Positions 46,622-60,650 are shown, counted from the stretch's first letter. The stretch is DNA of 64,000 bases from Chrysomallon squamiferum (GCA_012295275.1 CM022670.1:41302474-41366473), one strand, 5' to 3'. The notes: generated by a model not told the origin, from the letters alone. Translations and numbers: made by a program.

Positions 46622-46702
46622 CATTTAGCAATTAAAGAAATGCTGAATTTATGACACCAAGGCAATGTATTATGAGAGAAGAACATCTTGTTGATCACGA
46701 AG

Positions 46703-46794
<92 letters not shown>
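46561..46794. repeat. AC tract and AG tract
   Basis: (AC)n about 46559-46618 and (AG)n about 46706-46793, separated by about 85 bp of unique sequence. Confidence 0.97.
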
Positions 46795-46797
<3 letters not shown>

Positions 46798-47427
46798 TAT
46801 GATAATAATACAACTGTTGGGCCCATTACATCATGTGTGCCATTATTTCAAATATGAATCAAATAATAACAGTCAACAACAACCACGCATTTCTAATGCA
46901 GACTTCTACAAAATGGCCTCCAGCTTTCACCCAGTCTGGCGAGGATCGATGTACAATGACCACAGTTAACACGCGGACACTCGAGAATAAGAAAATCTTT
47001 TTTTTCCCTACAAAGGCCAGAAGCTCATTTCATCCAACATACAACCAACTGGTCTTTATGGCAGTCTAACCCGTCCAGTTCTCCGATACTCTGTTTATAC
47101 ACGAGTTAGCGAATATCGATTATTTTCTCTCTGGCAGACGTACTGGTTTGTCGATCGTCTGCTGCAAATCGTAACTTGAACAAATTATGTTGATTTCAAC
47201 CCAGGTCGGCCTGCTAGTTGTTCGAACGCAGATAACACGCGATGTTTGCCCGATCTACACCGCTCTCAATAGCAATCAGTCGAGTCTAGAGAAGCTGTAA
47301 TGTCATACGAGACAGTTGCAAGTTTAATTTAGGAAGGAGCAAAGATTAAGCCAGACGACGAGGAAATTGTGCAAAAACGAATCGATTAGAGAACGACCTC
47401 GTGACCAACGTCGTTGGTCGATGATTT

Positions 47428-47488
<61 letters not shown>

Positions 47489-48900
47489 TGATGACGACAA
47501 CGATATGAATAAATTCAGTTAAATTAAATATTTCTTTTGTGTAGAATTTTCTGGAAAAAAGGCATCGAGCCAGTCTAGGATGTTAAGACATTTCTCAGTG
47601 AAAGAGACAACGTTACTTTGTAATCATTATTGTACTAAATTTAACAAACTCGCGTGTTCTGTCTGCTTTAGATGACTAACATGTAATTAGTCGTTTTATT
47701 GTTATTTATATCGATAAGGCTGTCTACTGAATTCTTATCTGAAATAGTTTTGGCAGTTAAAAAAACCCTGCAAAAACAAGCAGACGTAAAACTATAATGA
47801 CAAAAAGATGCAAAGTCAAACAGGCCAATGTACACTTTATTTTTTATTTTAATTAATTCGTTTATTTATTTTCAACATAGACACACATATATGTAGCCAA
47901 AAACACAGCAATGAATGTTTATTTATTAAGAAAATATATCAATACATTTTTATATGACGATTATAACGTCAGTGGTATGTTTTTCCGTCCATAGTTTGAA
48001 CAAATTCAGCGTCACCATACCATAATGACTTTTACCGATTATTAATAAGGGGGCTTTATATACACACTTTGAAACTGGCAGGTATATACATACCACGGTG
48101 TTTGATACACCAATCATCAGATGCAAATTTTGGTGCATATGTTCTTACTTTTCAGACACATGATCTACAGTGAGTTAATGCTCGCTTATCATGGCGTTTC
48201 TAATAACAATAAACTTTACAAATAGATGTGTATAAACTGCCATTTACAGTACGCTGAAAAAATACCACAGCAGCAGGCAAATAGGTTAGTGGTAAATACA
48301 TTGTGTGTACCGAGAAAACAATACGTCATATGTGACGTCAGTATTTGATGATGTTTGAGATATAATGCCAGAATGATAGATAGCCTTGCCAGGTTTCAGT
48401 ATTTATGTTGTGAAATTATTTTATCTGTATGTTTTTTCCCTGAAACAACTTTGTCTTTACGGTACATCTAGCAAGAGGCTAAAGCAGAGCTGCACACAAA
48501 TAAGTCAGATTACACGAGATATTAGGAACGATTAATTAGCGAAGATAAAAGTGTTTCATTGACAGTATCTGCACGTGCTCTGATCTGTTTGATCCGCTGA
48601 AAAATATCATCAGGCGAGAACTCAGCAGATCCCCGGAAGAAAATGCCGGATCAAATTGCGACTGACAGAACCGATACTATCTGCACTGGTATGTTCGTTA
48701 AATTCCGGGAAACACGACCAAGTACAAGCTATCTGTTACGTTTCCTCACATGATGAACACACTGTGTACCAGGTACCAGTCAATCAGGGCGTCTCATAAC
48801 GAACATAAATAAACTGCCACACTTCCTCTGTCGACACCAAGCAGCTAGTAGATATACGACCCCTTTCATGTTTACTAAATGAGTGTAGCTGACAATAATA
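46795..48900. other. Intergenic, with unique islands
   Basis: Balanced islands at 46800-47420 and 48300-48880. The first ends with GACCAACGTCGTTGGTC (47402-47418, an 8-bp inverted repeat with a one-base centre). The second contains TGACGTCA at 48333-48340. An AAT run lies at 47429-47486. No gene recognised. Confidence 0.45.
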
Positions 48901-49348
48901 ACCTGGAATTTGGGTAGATCGTCTTTGTTTTTTCTATCTCACTGTCTATCTGTCTGTCTATCTGTCTTATTTTTATCTATTTATCTTAGCTTTATTCCTT
49001 TACATTACCTTTTCATTTCCATTTTTACGAATGTTACTTTTCTTTCTTTTTTTTTCATCCTTCTTTCTATTCTTGTTTTCCTTACTGTCCTTACTTTTAG
49101 AATTCTGTTTTTTGCTTCTTCTTTTTCTTTCATTTTCCATACGGTGTTGTTTTTTTTTTTTTTTTTTTTTTTCCCGGAAAAAGCAAGAAAGAAAGAAAAT
49201 GTTAATTCTTACCTGTTTATTTAATTTTTTATTTTGTTGTTCTTTCTCTCCTTGCCAATTACGTTGCATTAACTCTGCTATGAAAACAATTATTCTCTTA
49301 CAAATAATAATTCTATGCTGTTGTTTCTTTTCATGTTTATATTTCTAC

Positions 49349-49408
<60 letters not shown>

Positions 49409-50446
49409 TATTATTTTTTCTTTTTTTTTTTTTTTTTTTATGGACTGGAATTGGACAGGAAAATCACATAATTATAGAGGCAATTATTTAGGAATTTTTA
49501 TGTGTATGTGTGTGTGTGTTCATGTTCGTGTGTGACAGAAAGAGAAAAAAAAAAAGAGAGAGAAAAGATAATGTTTAAAGCTGACAAAAGCATTATATTA
49601 ATTATTTATAATACTTCTAATGGAGATGACGTTTTGACTTTACAGGAAATTTTACACAAATTCCAGTCATAACACACTGTGTAATTTTACTTGTAAAGAA
49701 ATTTCAGGAAATATTACTGTTTTTAAAATAAATAAATAAATAAATAAATTTAAAAAAACAGATGGTTGTTCGGACGTAGTGACCGACAGATGAAGTTTCA
49801 CGCTCATACATAAACACGTCATCAACGTGATATGAATTTGTCATCAATCTGCTTCGACGTCATTACTTGCAGCTTTTCATCACCTCTTAACTCGAAGTCT
49901 GCATAACTCGAAGTTTTGTCATACAGGGTATCATTGCTACCGAATATTTCTCTATTGTTAATTAGCAGCTGAAAATACAACAGTTGATATTCTGATATAA
50001 ATTAAAATTTAAGGGACAGAAAAAAACACCAAAAAAAACCAAACCCATCTAACAGAATAAAAGAATAAAAAGTACGAAGGGAAAAAGAAACAATAAAAAC
50101 AAATAATAATTAATTATGAAAACGATTTTTATTCACATTTAGTACATAAATTAAGTATATATGTGCACGTAAGTACTTATATATTTGTGTGCGTGTGTGT
50201 GTGTGTCTCTCTCTCTCTCTGTCTCTTTCTCTCTCTCTATATATATATATACATATATATATATCTGTGTCTGTATGTATGCATGTATGTATTTATGTAC
50301 ATATGCATTTATCTATATATATGTGTGTGTGTGTGTGTTTACACATATTATATATATATTCTTTATAGAATTAATAAATAACACTATATAACTGTAAACT
50401 CAAATATAAAAAGCAATCAAGTTAAAAACCCACCATCCAAAGAACT

Positions 50447-50514
<68 letters not shown>

Positions 50515-50560
50515 AGAATAACAATAATATAATGTAAAAATAGTATAACTGTTGCACGTA
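48901..50560. other. Intergenic, dominated by simple sequence
   Basis: T-rich stretch with (CTGT)n, ATT run (49345-49408), poly-T, GT/TA/CT runs (50190-50360) and an AG tract (50455-50510). A balanced piece at 49770-49960 contains CGACGTCA. ORFs here are Phe/Ile/Tyr-rich artefacts. Confidence 0.5.
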
Positions 50561-50906
50561 GGAAAACGGATCCCGAAATTCACATTTCCTCAGACAAATG
50601 TTTCAGCTCTAACCAGTCAGCTGCCACAGAAGGTTTAAGTACGCGTGTACAGGTACAGTACAGAAAACGCGGGCTAATCGTCTTGTGCTTATTATTTCTG
50701 TTGATTTTCGCGAGCAGAGAATAACGCTGAGCCTTGGCGTAAACCAGATTCTGACAGCAGCTGTGGAAACATATCTGAAAGATAGCAGACGATAAGTAAC
50801 AGTGAGCTGTGTTTTATTACACAATCAACAGCCTAGCTGTGTGTTCCTCCACAACACTTTTACCAGTCACTCTTTATCACCGTTTTAACTGTTATTATCA
50901 AACTTA

Positions 50907-50938
<32 letters not shown>

Positions 50939-52080
50939 TATTATTATTATTATTATTATCACAATTATTATTGTTGTTGTTGTTGTTGTTGTTGTTGCTG
51001 CTGCTGCTGTTGTTGTCTTCATTATTATCATCATCATCATCGTCATCATTATTTATTTTAATTTTTAATAAAAATTGGGCGTTGTTGGTGTTTTATCGTG
51101 CTTAAGTTTTTAATTTACAAATAAAAAAAAAAAAAAAAAAAAGGGGGATAAAAAGCAAGAAAGAAAAACGATATGGATAACATATAATATGTGCATATCT
51201 ACAAATCTGTCTAAGTTTATGTTTTTATGTATTTATTTGGTCGACTTGTATCTGTACGTCTGTCATTCTTTCAGTCTGTCTGTCTGTCTATATATACAGA
51301 TGCCACAGACTGGCAAGGCCGAAAAGGTGTCCGCTGATAGCGAGAGACAGTTAAACTGCAAGTGTTTTTAAAAGTGTTTTTAAAACGATAAGCTTCCAGT
51401 TCTGTAACACAGGCTGTAATATAGCTTCTAAATATGAAATATTTGATAATAATCATCGATCATTTTTGATATTAAAATAAGACCGGTTTAGTTCGCGAAA
51501 ATTCGAGATGTGGCCAAGAATAATTCTCCATCTTTCAGTTTCGAAATCGTAACATGAGAAAGAGAGATGCTTACAAGAAGAGGCAGGTTTTGTAAAAATA
51601 GCATACTGAATAAAGTTACAGTTACGATCAGTAAATGATCATAGATGATGTGCAGTTACGATCAGTAAACGATCGTGGATGATGTGCGTCAGACGTGAAC
51701 GTTGTGAGTACGCGGGTGTCACTTCTGCAACTACGCCAACTCTCGATTAGTTCGTGAATTGCAGATGTCAGCTGTCTCTCCTTCTGCACCTACTTCAGCG
51801 TTTGTTTCTGACTTTCGGAAATCGGTTCACCAAATTTTTGTCCGCTAAAACCTAAGTACGTTGAATGGAATTCCGATAAATGGAGGATTTTCTGTGCTTT
51901 GAAGCCATAGCAACCTATAACACAACAAGTACAATAAAACGTAGACAGAAAATATTAAAAACTTGAGATCGGTAAAAGAAAATCTAAAAAAATTAACATA
52001 ACGTCGTTCACTTTCTGTTAAAAACAACAAGAACAAAAACAACAACAAACAAATAACCCATACACACATATACACATACA
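50561..52080. other. Intergenic with two unique islands
   Basis: Balanced sequence at 50560-50880 and 51290-51860 around an ATT/TTG repeat (50908-51015). A 34-bp tandem duplication (AGTTACGATCAGTAAATGAT and its neighbour) spans about 51620-51690. ORFs here mostly lack an ATG. An AC tract follows at 52081-52116. Confidence 0.4.
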
Positions 52081-52116
<36 letters not shown>

Positions 52117-52119
<3 letters not shown>

Positions 52120-53620
52120 CAACACTCAATAAAGAAAGAAAGAAATAACTGACATATACTACAAACAGAACAGGCTGGTTTATTTACGTTTTCCCCAGTC
52201 GTAATTGGAATAAAATTTTAAACAGTTGTTAGTGTCAGTTTCAGGTTTTTACCATTTTTCTTCTTGCATGACTGGTGTTTCGTTTTCTTCAATATTCATT
52301 TACAGTCATTACTTATAAATCAAATCCTGTATAAACTGATTACATTTATCCATTCGTACATTCAGACATATGTGTTATGTGCATAAATAGTAAATATCAC
52401 TTTTATGCAAATAAAAAGAATTTTAAGTAATAATTTCACAAACATTTAAAACTCCATTTATCAACATTTATCATAAACCGCATCAGCTTGTACAAACACT
52501 CATCAAAGGTTGCGATCAGTTATTTCCTGTTTATGGGAAGGTCCTTACTGCTAACAGAAAAATATGAGCCCATTGCATGGTAGCAGTCTGTGATCTGTGT
52601 GGTCGTTGATTAGATATAAAAATGCCTTCGTGTGTCATTAAATAATAATCCAGAAATTCTTTCTTTCTCTGCTGTAATCAGATAAAAAAAATTGGTTAGT
52701 CTCAAGAGATATAATATTCAGTTTACTGATTTTCAGCTGAACCAACTCTAATACTTGACCTGCCATGAGTTAATGATCCACTAAACACACACACTCACGC
52801 ACACATACATATACACACCTGAAGTACACATGTACAGGCTTACTCAACACATACACGCACCTATATAAATAAAACACATACACAAACCTTCACACACTCA
52901 CAAGATATACGTACACACAAAATATTCATACAACAAACATATATATATATACACAAAACTGCGAATGCCTGTGCATGTGTGCGTGCACATATATAAGTGA
53001 ATATCTGTAAACATTATATAGATAATGACTCAGTTAGACCATGAAGACCTACCGACAAAAAGATTATTTCGCTAAAAATAACATCAAGACGTTGAAGATT
53101 TGTTAGTACAGACAAGTTCTTCACGATAAGTAACTGACACCGGAAGCTGGATCAAAGGATAAACTGAGGTTTCCCACTGCTCCGTGAAAACATTTCCACA
53201 ATTGTTTCAAAATGTTACAACATGCGCGTGCTTCTTTGTGCTTCCTCAAAACATGAACACAGACTTGTTACTGTGCGCATGAAGAATGCTGAAAGTAAAC
53301 GGACAGTTATTTGATTCAGACATAGGGTGTTTTCGTTTAAACTTACAAGAGAAGAAACTCGATAACAGCATTATTATCTATTATTATAAATATATATGGT
53401 TACGATATACGGAGTTGGAACGGGAAATATTTTCGGTAGATTGATCCATTTGACAACAGAGTTTCTATTATTTATTTATTTCTTTCTAATTATTATCACT
53501 GTACTTAAGTGGACTGCACCTTTAACACGCCCGCTAGATTGAGTGTTATTAAATTTTTCTTTGATATATTTGTGTGTTTTTTTTTTATCAGAAAAAAAAA
53601 AAATGAAGAAGGGTAAAAGC
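52117..53620. other. Intergenic sequence without recognised genes
   Basis: AT-rich with CACA-rich scattered words (52780-52980). A balanced stretch lies at 53040-53330. Nothing coding is supported. Confidence 0.4.
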
Positions 53621-53639
53621 GATATAGCTATCACTTAAC

Positions 53640-54310
53640 AAATTACGGCAGTAGCACGTATAGCTTTTAACATAATTAAATTAACGGTCAGCACGACGTC
53701 CCCAAACGCCACGACGTAGTTGCTACTTAGCGTTATGAGATAACCCGAGCTTCCCCAGCGTTCAGGTAGCGCACCACGGCAAAGTGGTGACGTCACGTGG
53801 CTTTACTTCATTACGTATGCAAACAGCGAAATAATCCGATAACGCCGAACCCGCTGGGACACGCCCAGTATGGCGGCCGAAGCAAAAAGCAAATCTCTCG
53901 ATTGAAGTGAATGCCATTAAGCTATTTGATCAGATACTGGTTATGGGAGAGTCCTGAAAGTGATAGCAGCATTCCGGCACGAATCTGCTGCCGTACGGCG
54001 AACTTTAGCAAGTTGGTCATAATTGAGAAACAAACTTGCTGATTGTTCACGTGCCGTCACGTTTCTTTCATTAGCAATTGCGCGCGCGCGCGCGCTGCCA
54101 GACAGACGGTGTTAAGAGCGTGAAATGTACATGTGAAAGCACGCGCTTGAACTGTTTGATGCCTAGAAACATAGCTGAATGTTTACGTTTGCTGGAAGAA
54201 AAAAAAAAAAAAAAAGCAGACTGATAGAGAACACTGACGTCTGACTCTGTTCTACCGTGCTCGCCCAAACACGGGTCATTTCACGCGAAATGTAAGTCAA
54301 GGTAAACTAG
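53640..54310. promoter_or_regulatory. CpG-rich island with CRE/E-box, ATGGCGG and a GC alternating tract
   Basis: TGACGTCACGTGG (CRE overlapping an E-box, from 53788), ATGGCGG at 53870-53876, CACGTG near 54048 and (GC)8 at about 54079-54095, a Z-DNA-prone sequence. This is the most CpG-dense part of the window and looks like a promoter or CpG island. The short frame MAAEAKSKSLD from 53870 is too short to call a gene. Confidence 0.45.
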
Positions 54311-54429
54311 AAAAATAAATAAACAAAATAAAAATAAAGCTGATGTTTTACAATTTTATAATTAATTAATATATATATAGTGATTCAAAAATCAATTAGT
54401 AATAAACACTACTTTTTCATTTTATTTTA

Positions 54430-54465
54430 TTTATGTTTTTTTTTTTTTTATTATTATTGTTGTTC

Positions 54466-54521
<56 letters not shown>

Positions 54522-54688
54522 AATATTTATACATCCACATTCATGTATATCAGTGTGTGTATGTGTGTGTTGTATACATAAACTGTTCAGTTGAAATGGT
54601 TCCAGTTTATTTCATCACAGTCATTAAAAGTTAAATCAGTTTTATTTAAATGTTTTATATTAATAAATATCACCATAGCTTCATTCTT

Positions 54689-54719
<31 letters not shown>

Positions 54720-54780
54720 TTATTATTATTATTATTATTATTCTTCTTATTATTATTATTATTATTATTATTATTTTATT
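54430..54780. repeat. ATT and CTT trinucleotide tracts
   Basis: (ATT)n 54464-54518; (CTT)n then (ATT)n 54686-54775. Confidence 0.97.
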
Positions 54781-55756
54781 TAAAACGAATAACTTGGGCT
54801 CTTTAGTTATCTATTTTAATTTGAAATTTTCTTTTCGTTTACGTAAAATGAAACAAATGAAATGTCTGTCTGGTCTTTTGAAGGTTAATGGTTACTTCTG
54901 ATTCACGATGTGAGTTTTGTTAGTAAACTTCAGATTAAATGTTTTGTTTAATAAATACGTCTGCATCGCATTGCTTCATCAAATGTCTGATAGGGCTGGG
55001 ATTGTTTGTTTTTTTATCCAGGTTATGAGTAGGCGAATATTACAGATGACTAACGCTTATAAAGAATAACCTTTGAAAAATACTAAATTCAATTACGCTT
55101 GACATCATTTAAAACTTAATGTTAGAAAGCGATGAGATTTCATTAAGTAAATATTAATTTGTTCTTCGGTTATGTTGCGTTTGGAAATAATGATTTCATT
55201 TATTTGACTTATCTTGACGTATCGTCATTTCCGCACAGCAATATACTCGCGTTACGTGTTTCATTAAAACGATTCGAAACTGCGGCTGTCTACTAATGAA
55301 GATGAATCATTTATGAATGAGAGTCTGAATCAGTGTCTATTCTAGTTTGTGTGAAGGATTATGAAAAATATTTGGCAGCAGTATCCAAATAGTGATGGTG
55401 GTGGTGGTGGGGGGAGGATCCAATCAGAGAAAAGAACTTAATAAATTTGGTTGATTTATAATTAAATCGATTAAAGTGTTTATTTTATGTTTCATCTGTG
55501 TTTATATATTCAAAATAATTTCTTTTGTCATATTTCTCAGTACTAAGCCTTATACTCGAGTCTTTGGGGCAAACAATCAAGGAGTTGGCCCCGGGCATCA
55601 CCAGACCTGAGCACGCCACTAGGGTTTGGTCATACAGGATGTGAAACAAAGACCCCTTACTGTCCATAACACAATGTATTAGGTCTCATCTAAAGTTTAT
55701 ATATCAAATTCAGTAATTCCTACTTCCAATTAATCTAATTTTAAAAATATTATTAA

Positions 55757-55829
<73 letters not shown>

Positions 55830-56186
55830 AAAACATAGTATAATACAATATAAAAAACAAGAATATTAAAATAAAATGTCATAAACTTTATCCCATTAAC
55901 ACGTTCCTCACTTTTCTCAATAACAAAATGATGCCGAGGTGATGCTATCGCTGCTGATGACGTCTGTGAGACGAAGTACACCCGAGAGAAAACTCAGACG
56001 TGTTGCATGCACGTGTTTGCGCGTTCTGTGCTAACATGAATAACGTAGTGTTTGCTAGAATGTGTCTCTGCAGAACAGACGTAGTACTGGAAACATTCAA
56101 CTTCTTTCTTTTTCAGTCACTGTTCTACATAAATAAATAATGGAATTGTTCGTAAAGGATGCACAAGGACAGAATAAAATAAATGA

Positions 56187-56218
<32 letters not shown>

Positions 56219-56890
56219 AATAATAATAATAATAATAATAATGGTTAGTACAAAACGTGCAGTTTCAACAACAGTGAACAATAAACTAAATAACGTTAAA
56301 TGTCAGAAAAAACTAAACTTAATAATAACGTACACAGATATTTTAAAATCAAGGATAAATTTTATTATATTCGTGCTAGAGAATTTCAAAATTAAGTTTA
56401 ATTTAAAAGGAAAAAATAAATTAAAAAATAAAAATAGAAAAGAAGAACTCATTTAAACTGATTTATTTTTTAAAACAAACCACACAGACATTTAAAGATG
56501 AATTGTTGATCAGCTGTATAAGCTGTAGATAAACGTCGCTGAATTTAAAGAAACTTTATTTGAAACATGTTTTCTTTGCAACAAAACGCATAGCACGTGT
56601 CCACGGAACAATGCAGCAACGAACGGAAATGACATCAGTTTGACGTCATAATACTGTTTTGTTATTATAACAACAACATGTTTTACTCACGGAAACGTGG
56701 TCTCTTCTTTTAATGTGTTCTGCAGGTTCAAAGAAACTGCAAAACAAATTCAGCAAAACATCCAAACTTTTTTAAAAGTAAAAATAACAAGATTTATGGA
56801 GGATGATAATAACATTTTTCATGACGTCATCATTCTGGTGATAGAAATTTTAGAAATCGTAAAATGAACGAGGCAGCAACCCTGTTATGA
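54781..56890. other. Intergenic, with CRE-bearing pieces
   Basis: Balanced parts at 55500-55680, 55900-56110 and 56560-56870. TGACGTCA occurs at 56641-56648 and 56822-56829. AAT/AAAT repeats (55762-55830) and ATG/AAT repeats (56187-56242) interrupt it. No gene is recognised. Confidence 0.45.
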
Positions 56891-56898
56891 GTATGCTT

Positions 56899-56960
56899 AG
56901 AAGAAGAAGAAGAAGAAGAAGAAGAAGAAGAAGAAGAAGAAAAAAGAAGAAAAACTAAAC
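56899..56960. repeat. GAA trinucleotide tract
   Basis: About 43 bp of (GAA)n followed by purine-rich sequence to about 56990; a homopurine stretch that could form triplex DNA. Confidence 0.95.
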
Positions 56961-57099
56961 TAAAAAGAAAGGAGTGGGGAGGGAAGGAAAAAAGACCACC
57001 TGATTAATCATGGCTGCTCACAGTCTTTGAACATGCAACCTACAAAGTATTAGTTAATGAAATAAAAAAAAATTATATATGCTACGTGTGTGTACTTTA

Positions 57100-57700
57100 T
57101 TAACTCCAGCTGACATATCTATTACTGGAAATCACTTCCCCCAGCCTCTAAATGAATAGCACGTGACTTGATAGATAGAAAACGTCTGGTTGTTGTATCT
57201 AAATTCCACCGGTTCCGCCATCTGTGTTTTTGTTGAATTCCTCCCTCGGCTGAGATGCACCAGATTGGCGAGAGTCTCTCGTTGCGCATCGTCATCGTTG
57301 GCGTCGACAGCACAATAAAAACAAACGTCGTTGATTTATCCAGCAGAGGTCGCTTCCGATTTCCACACTATCAGCATTTCCCCATCTGCACTTATCACAT
57401 GGACCAGGTGTTTTCAAAATGGCGTTGAGCAAATCGGCAAACTGCAGATAAATATTTTGTTAACTTTTCTTGATTCTTCTCTCAGGGGAGATAAATGTTC
57501 AAGTAGATTACTAAGTAATTGTTGGCTTTGTTCAAAATAAACACGCGTTTTGTTTAGGCGACTGTCAGTTTTGTGTTTAAATGAACCGTACAAGAAGGCT
57601 GCAAGTTGCACACGGTGGCTAGCTAGGTCAAGTAGTCTAATTACTGTGACGATGTATCTAGACAGAAAATAAAGCAATCATTTAAATACAGGGAAAGTAC
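57100..57700. promoter_or_regulatory. Unique island with CTCF-like site
   Basis: 600 bp of balanced sequence with a 13/14 match to the CTCF core (CCAGCAGAGGTCGC, 57340-57353), CCGCCAT at 57215-57221 and CACGTG near 57162. ORFs on both strands start with non-ATG codons and look like chance. Function inferred. Confidence 0.35.
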
Positions 57701-57893
57701 ACACAGTCAAGGACAGAAATATATTAAACGGATATATTATAGAATTCACGGAAGAACAGACATATGGATTGCGGGGAGAGAAAGAAAGACAGAAATAAAA
57801 CGAAAATATCGTGTAGTGTTTCATTTATTTAATGACATTCCATTATAAATCTAGATACATGTTCTCAGAAATAAATTAAATTACTTCTTCTTT

Positions 57894-57931
<38 letters not shown>

Positions 57932-58029
57932 TTTTTAAGGTGTTCAGTGCTTGGTCTATTCAGAGCTCTGCACTTCAGTGTTGCTGAGTAAAGCAGATCA
58001 GCAATAGTTGGAAATACTATCAATCACAC

Positions 58030-58570
58030 GACAAGCCCAGAGCCAATTTTCTAAAAATGAAATCTCCGTTTTAAAAGAGAAAATCAGACCACATCCTTAT
58101 TCAATTCTCTCCCGCCGTCACCATGATGACCGTGACGTCATTCGACAGTTAACGCTGATCAATTACATTGTCATTCGATTTAAATAATCAGAGGCTGGGG
58201 AGGTAACTCCAGAGAAGCGACTATTCATATTAGAAGAGATCTAGTCAAATGCCGGTCACGTGACAAAATTTGTGGAAGAAATTAAGACGACGATATCGAT
58301 TATTGCGGATGCAGTTTGCTGAAGCCGACTGGAAACTTGATTACTGTGGAAATCATTGTGTTCTTTAAGATCTAGTTGCAAAAATCGAACTCACTCAGTG
58401 AGTGGGTAAAGGAATTTACGAGCCCAGATGGCGCCACTTGGGATATTGCCACACTGAAACAATCGATAAGTTAATCTAGCATCTCAAACATCACCGTCAA
58501 TTCAGTAATGGCCGAATTCGGAACAAGTCTGTCATTTCGATCCTTTATAAATGTGCTATTTCGCAGCTAG
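58030..58570. promoter_or_regulatory. Unique island with CRE, CLEAR-type E-box and CTCF-like site
   Basis: TGACGTCA 58133-58140, GTCACGTGAC 58255-58264 (the palindromic E-box bound by MiT/USF factors) and AGATGGCGC within 58421-58434, which fits the CTCF core. Three distinct factor words in 300 bp suggest a regulatory element. Confidence 0.4.
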
Positions 58571-58929
58571 AAGGGGAAAAAAAATTAAAAATGATTTTTT
58601 TTTTTTTTTTAAAAACATTTTTTTTTTTCTGTAATGAAATTAAACAGACGTTCGGTAAATCAACAGAACGTAATTATAGTGAAAGAGAAATGTACTTTTA
58701 CACACATCCACACACACACACACACACACACATTGTATATTCAAATTTAAATACATGAACATCAACTGCATTCAGCACGTATTCACCTCATTACAGAAGC
58801 TGAGACTCTGAATTCAGCTGAAAATCTTCATCCTACTGCCCGACCTACGTCTGCTACATGAGACATTGTGTACTTTTAGCTACAGATTGACAGAGATAAG
58901 AACATGTAGTTATCTATGGAGAACTCTTA

Positions 58930-59049
58930 TAATGTGTGTGTGTGCGTGTGCGTGTGCGCGCGCCTGAAATAAGATTCTTTTTGATTTATGTACAAATTAT
59001 AATTATTAAATTGATAAATAAATAAATAAATAAATAAATAAATATATTA

Positions 59050-59108
<59 letters not shown>

Positions 59109-59110
59109 TA
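58930..59110. repeat. GT/GC, AAAT and ATT tracts
   Basis: GTGTGCGCGCGC near 58935-58962, (AAAT)n 59016-59043, (ATT)n 59048-59108. Confidence 0.95.
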
Positions 59111-59199
59111 TTTGTTTTCTTTTTCTGATTTGTTGTTTATGTTTGTTTTTACTGATTTAAAAATTATTCAAAATATGTCATAAACTCGATACCCGAATA

Positions 59200-60650
59200 C
59201 ACGTATTAACATAATTTTGGCCAGTTTTCCATCTGTAAACAAAAATGATCAAACTGAGGTTTGAGCGGGTGCAGTATGTGACTGATTCTCCTTAATGAAA
59301 TTAGTTCACTGTGTGGCAGTACTCGGACGTTACCGCCAGATGTCGCCACTGTACAATACGTATGTCACACTAGAACCGTAATTCATTCTGCTGTAATTCA
59401 AAATGACCACAGCAGACGACTGCCGCTCGTGGGAGGAAGCTCCAGAAGCACGCGCCAACGTCATTAACTTTCTTTATGTCGTCTGCTGACCGGACACTCT
59501 CGTCTGAACCTGGTCGAACTGGCGGGAAGGAATTAGAAAGAGGCTGATTGTACGCGAGAGTAATGTTGCTAAATTTACTACCAGTTACTGGGTAGTTTTC
59601 AGTTTGCCTTTCTGAACTGTGTTAATTAGAATGACTGAATCGTGGGTGAGGTTTAGATCCGTTATATCACTCTGCAATAATAACTATTTTACGATAAAAG
59701 CTGGTTTGCTGAATTTAGCAACAGACCTTTGTATCGAATTACACCAACACTCGCTGATGTATAATAACATATCGATGACGACGAATATATTTACATCAGA
59801 ATAATATACGTATATCCCTGCATACAGACAAATACAGCACAACACGTCCATAAATATGTAGACACAAACACTCCATTTTCAAATCAATATGCTTGTACTC
59901 CTCTCTCTCAGATATAATCCAGACTCTTCAAACTCAGTTAAATATTATAGATCTATAATAAAGAAAGAAAGAGAGAGAGAGAGAAAAAAAGAAATAAGAT
60001 GAAGGAAACGAGCAACGAGAAGTCATTGTTAGACTGATTAAATATAGTGTGTCACGTGATTGATATCCAAACGTAAACGTGGTCACTGGAGTCCAGTTCG
60101 CTTGACCTTGTTGTCCTCAGGTCTCGCTAGTTTTTATCGAGGTGGTCACAAAGGCAATTAAAAGCACAGTAGATTATTGCATTACATTAAACACGTTGAA
60201 TGGCTTTGATAAAATCAATTATTAATTTATTTCAGACACTGACCGATGCTGCCGGATAATTTTCTTTGTCCTTGTTGGCCCTAGTCCACAAGGGGCGCTG
60301 AGCCGGATATTGCATTGTCCAGTCTGTCCAGGCTTTGTGTCCACCGAGGCTGACCGCTGAACGCAGGCCGTTTCTCCAGAGATGTGTAATCAAGTTCACT
60401 GGTTTTTAATGAGTCACTGATTCTTATTGTTTTGTTACGCTTCTGTTAATACTCGTCTAGGCATACAGCGAATTTAAATACGTTAAGAAATTACCCGCGA
60501 GGACGTTTGTTTATCATTTTTACTTAACTCTTGTTGAGAGGTGAATGAGAACTGTTCAAAGTTGTTAGCTGAAAAACTGAACCAAATGTGGATCATGACC
60601 ATGATTATTTTGATATAAATGTCTAGTATTAAATAATGAAATAATGAAAG
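59200..60650. other. Unique intergenic sequence, moderately balanced
   Basis: 1.4 kb nearly free of simple repeats. It contains CCGCCAGATGTCGC at 59333-59346 (12/14 to CTCF) and GTCACGTGAT at 60051-60060. An ORF at 59619-59804 has no recognised family. Possible regulatory or conserved non-coding DNA. Confidence 0.4.

Noticed and set aside
50609-50824. 71-residue minus-strand ORF of balanced composition
   Set aside because: It opens with TTG rather than ATG, has no splice context and no family resemblance.
57414-57677. 87-residue minus-strand ORF
   Set aside because: It also opens with TTG; no recognised motif. More likely chance in a balanced regulatory island.
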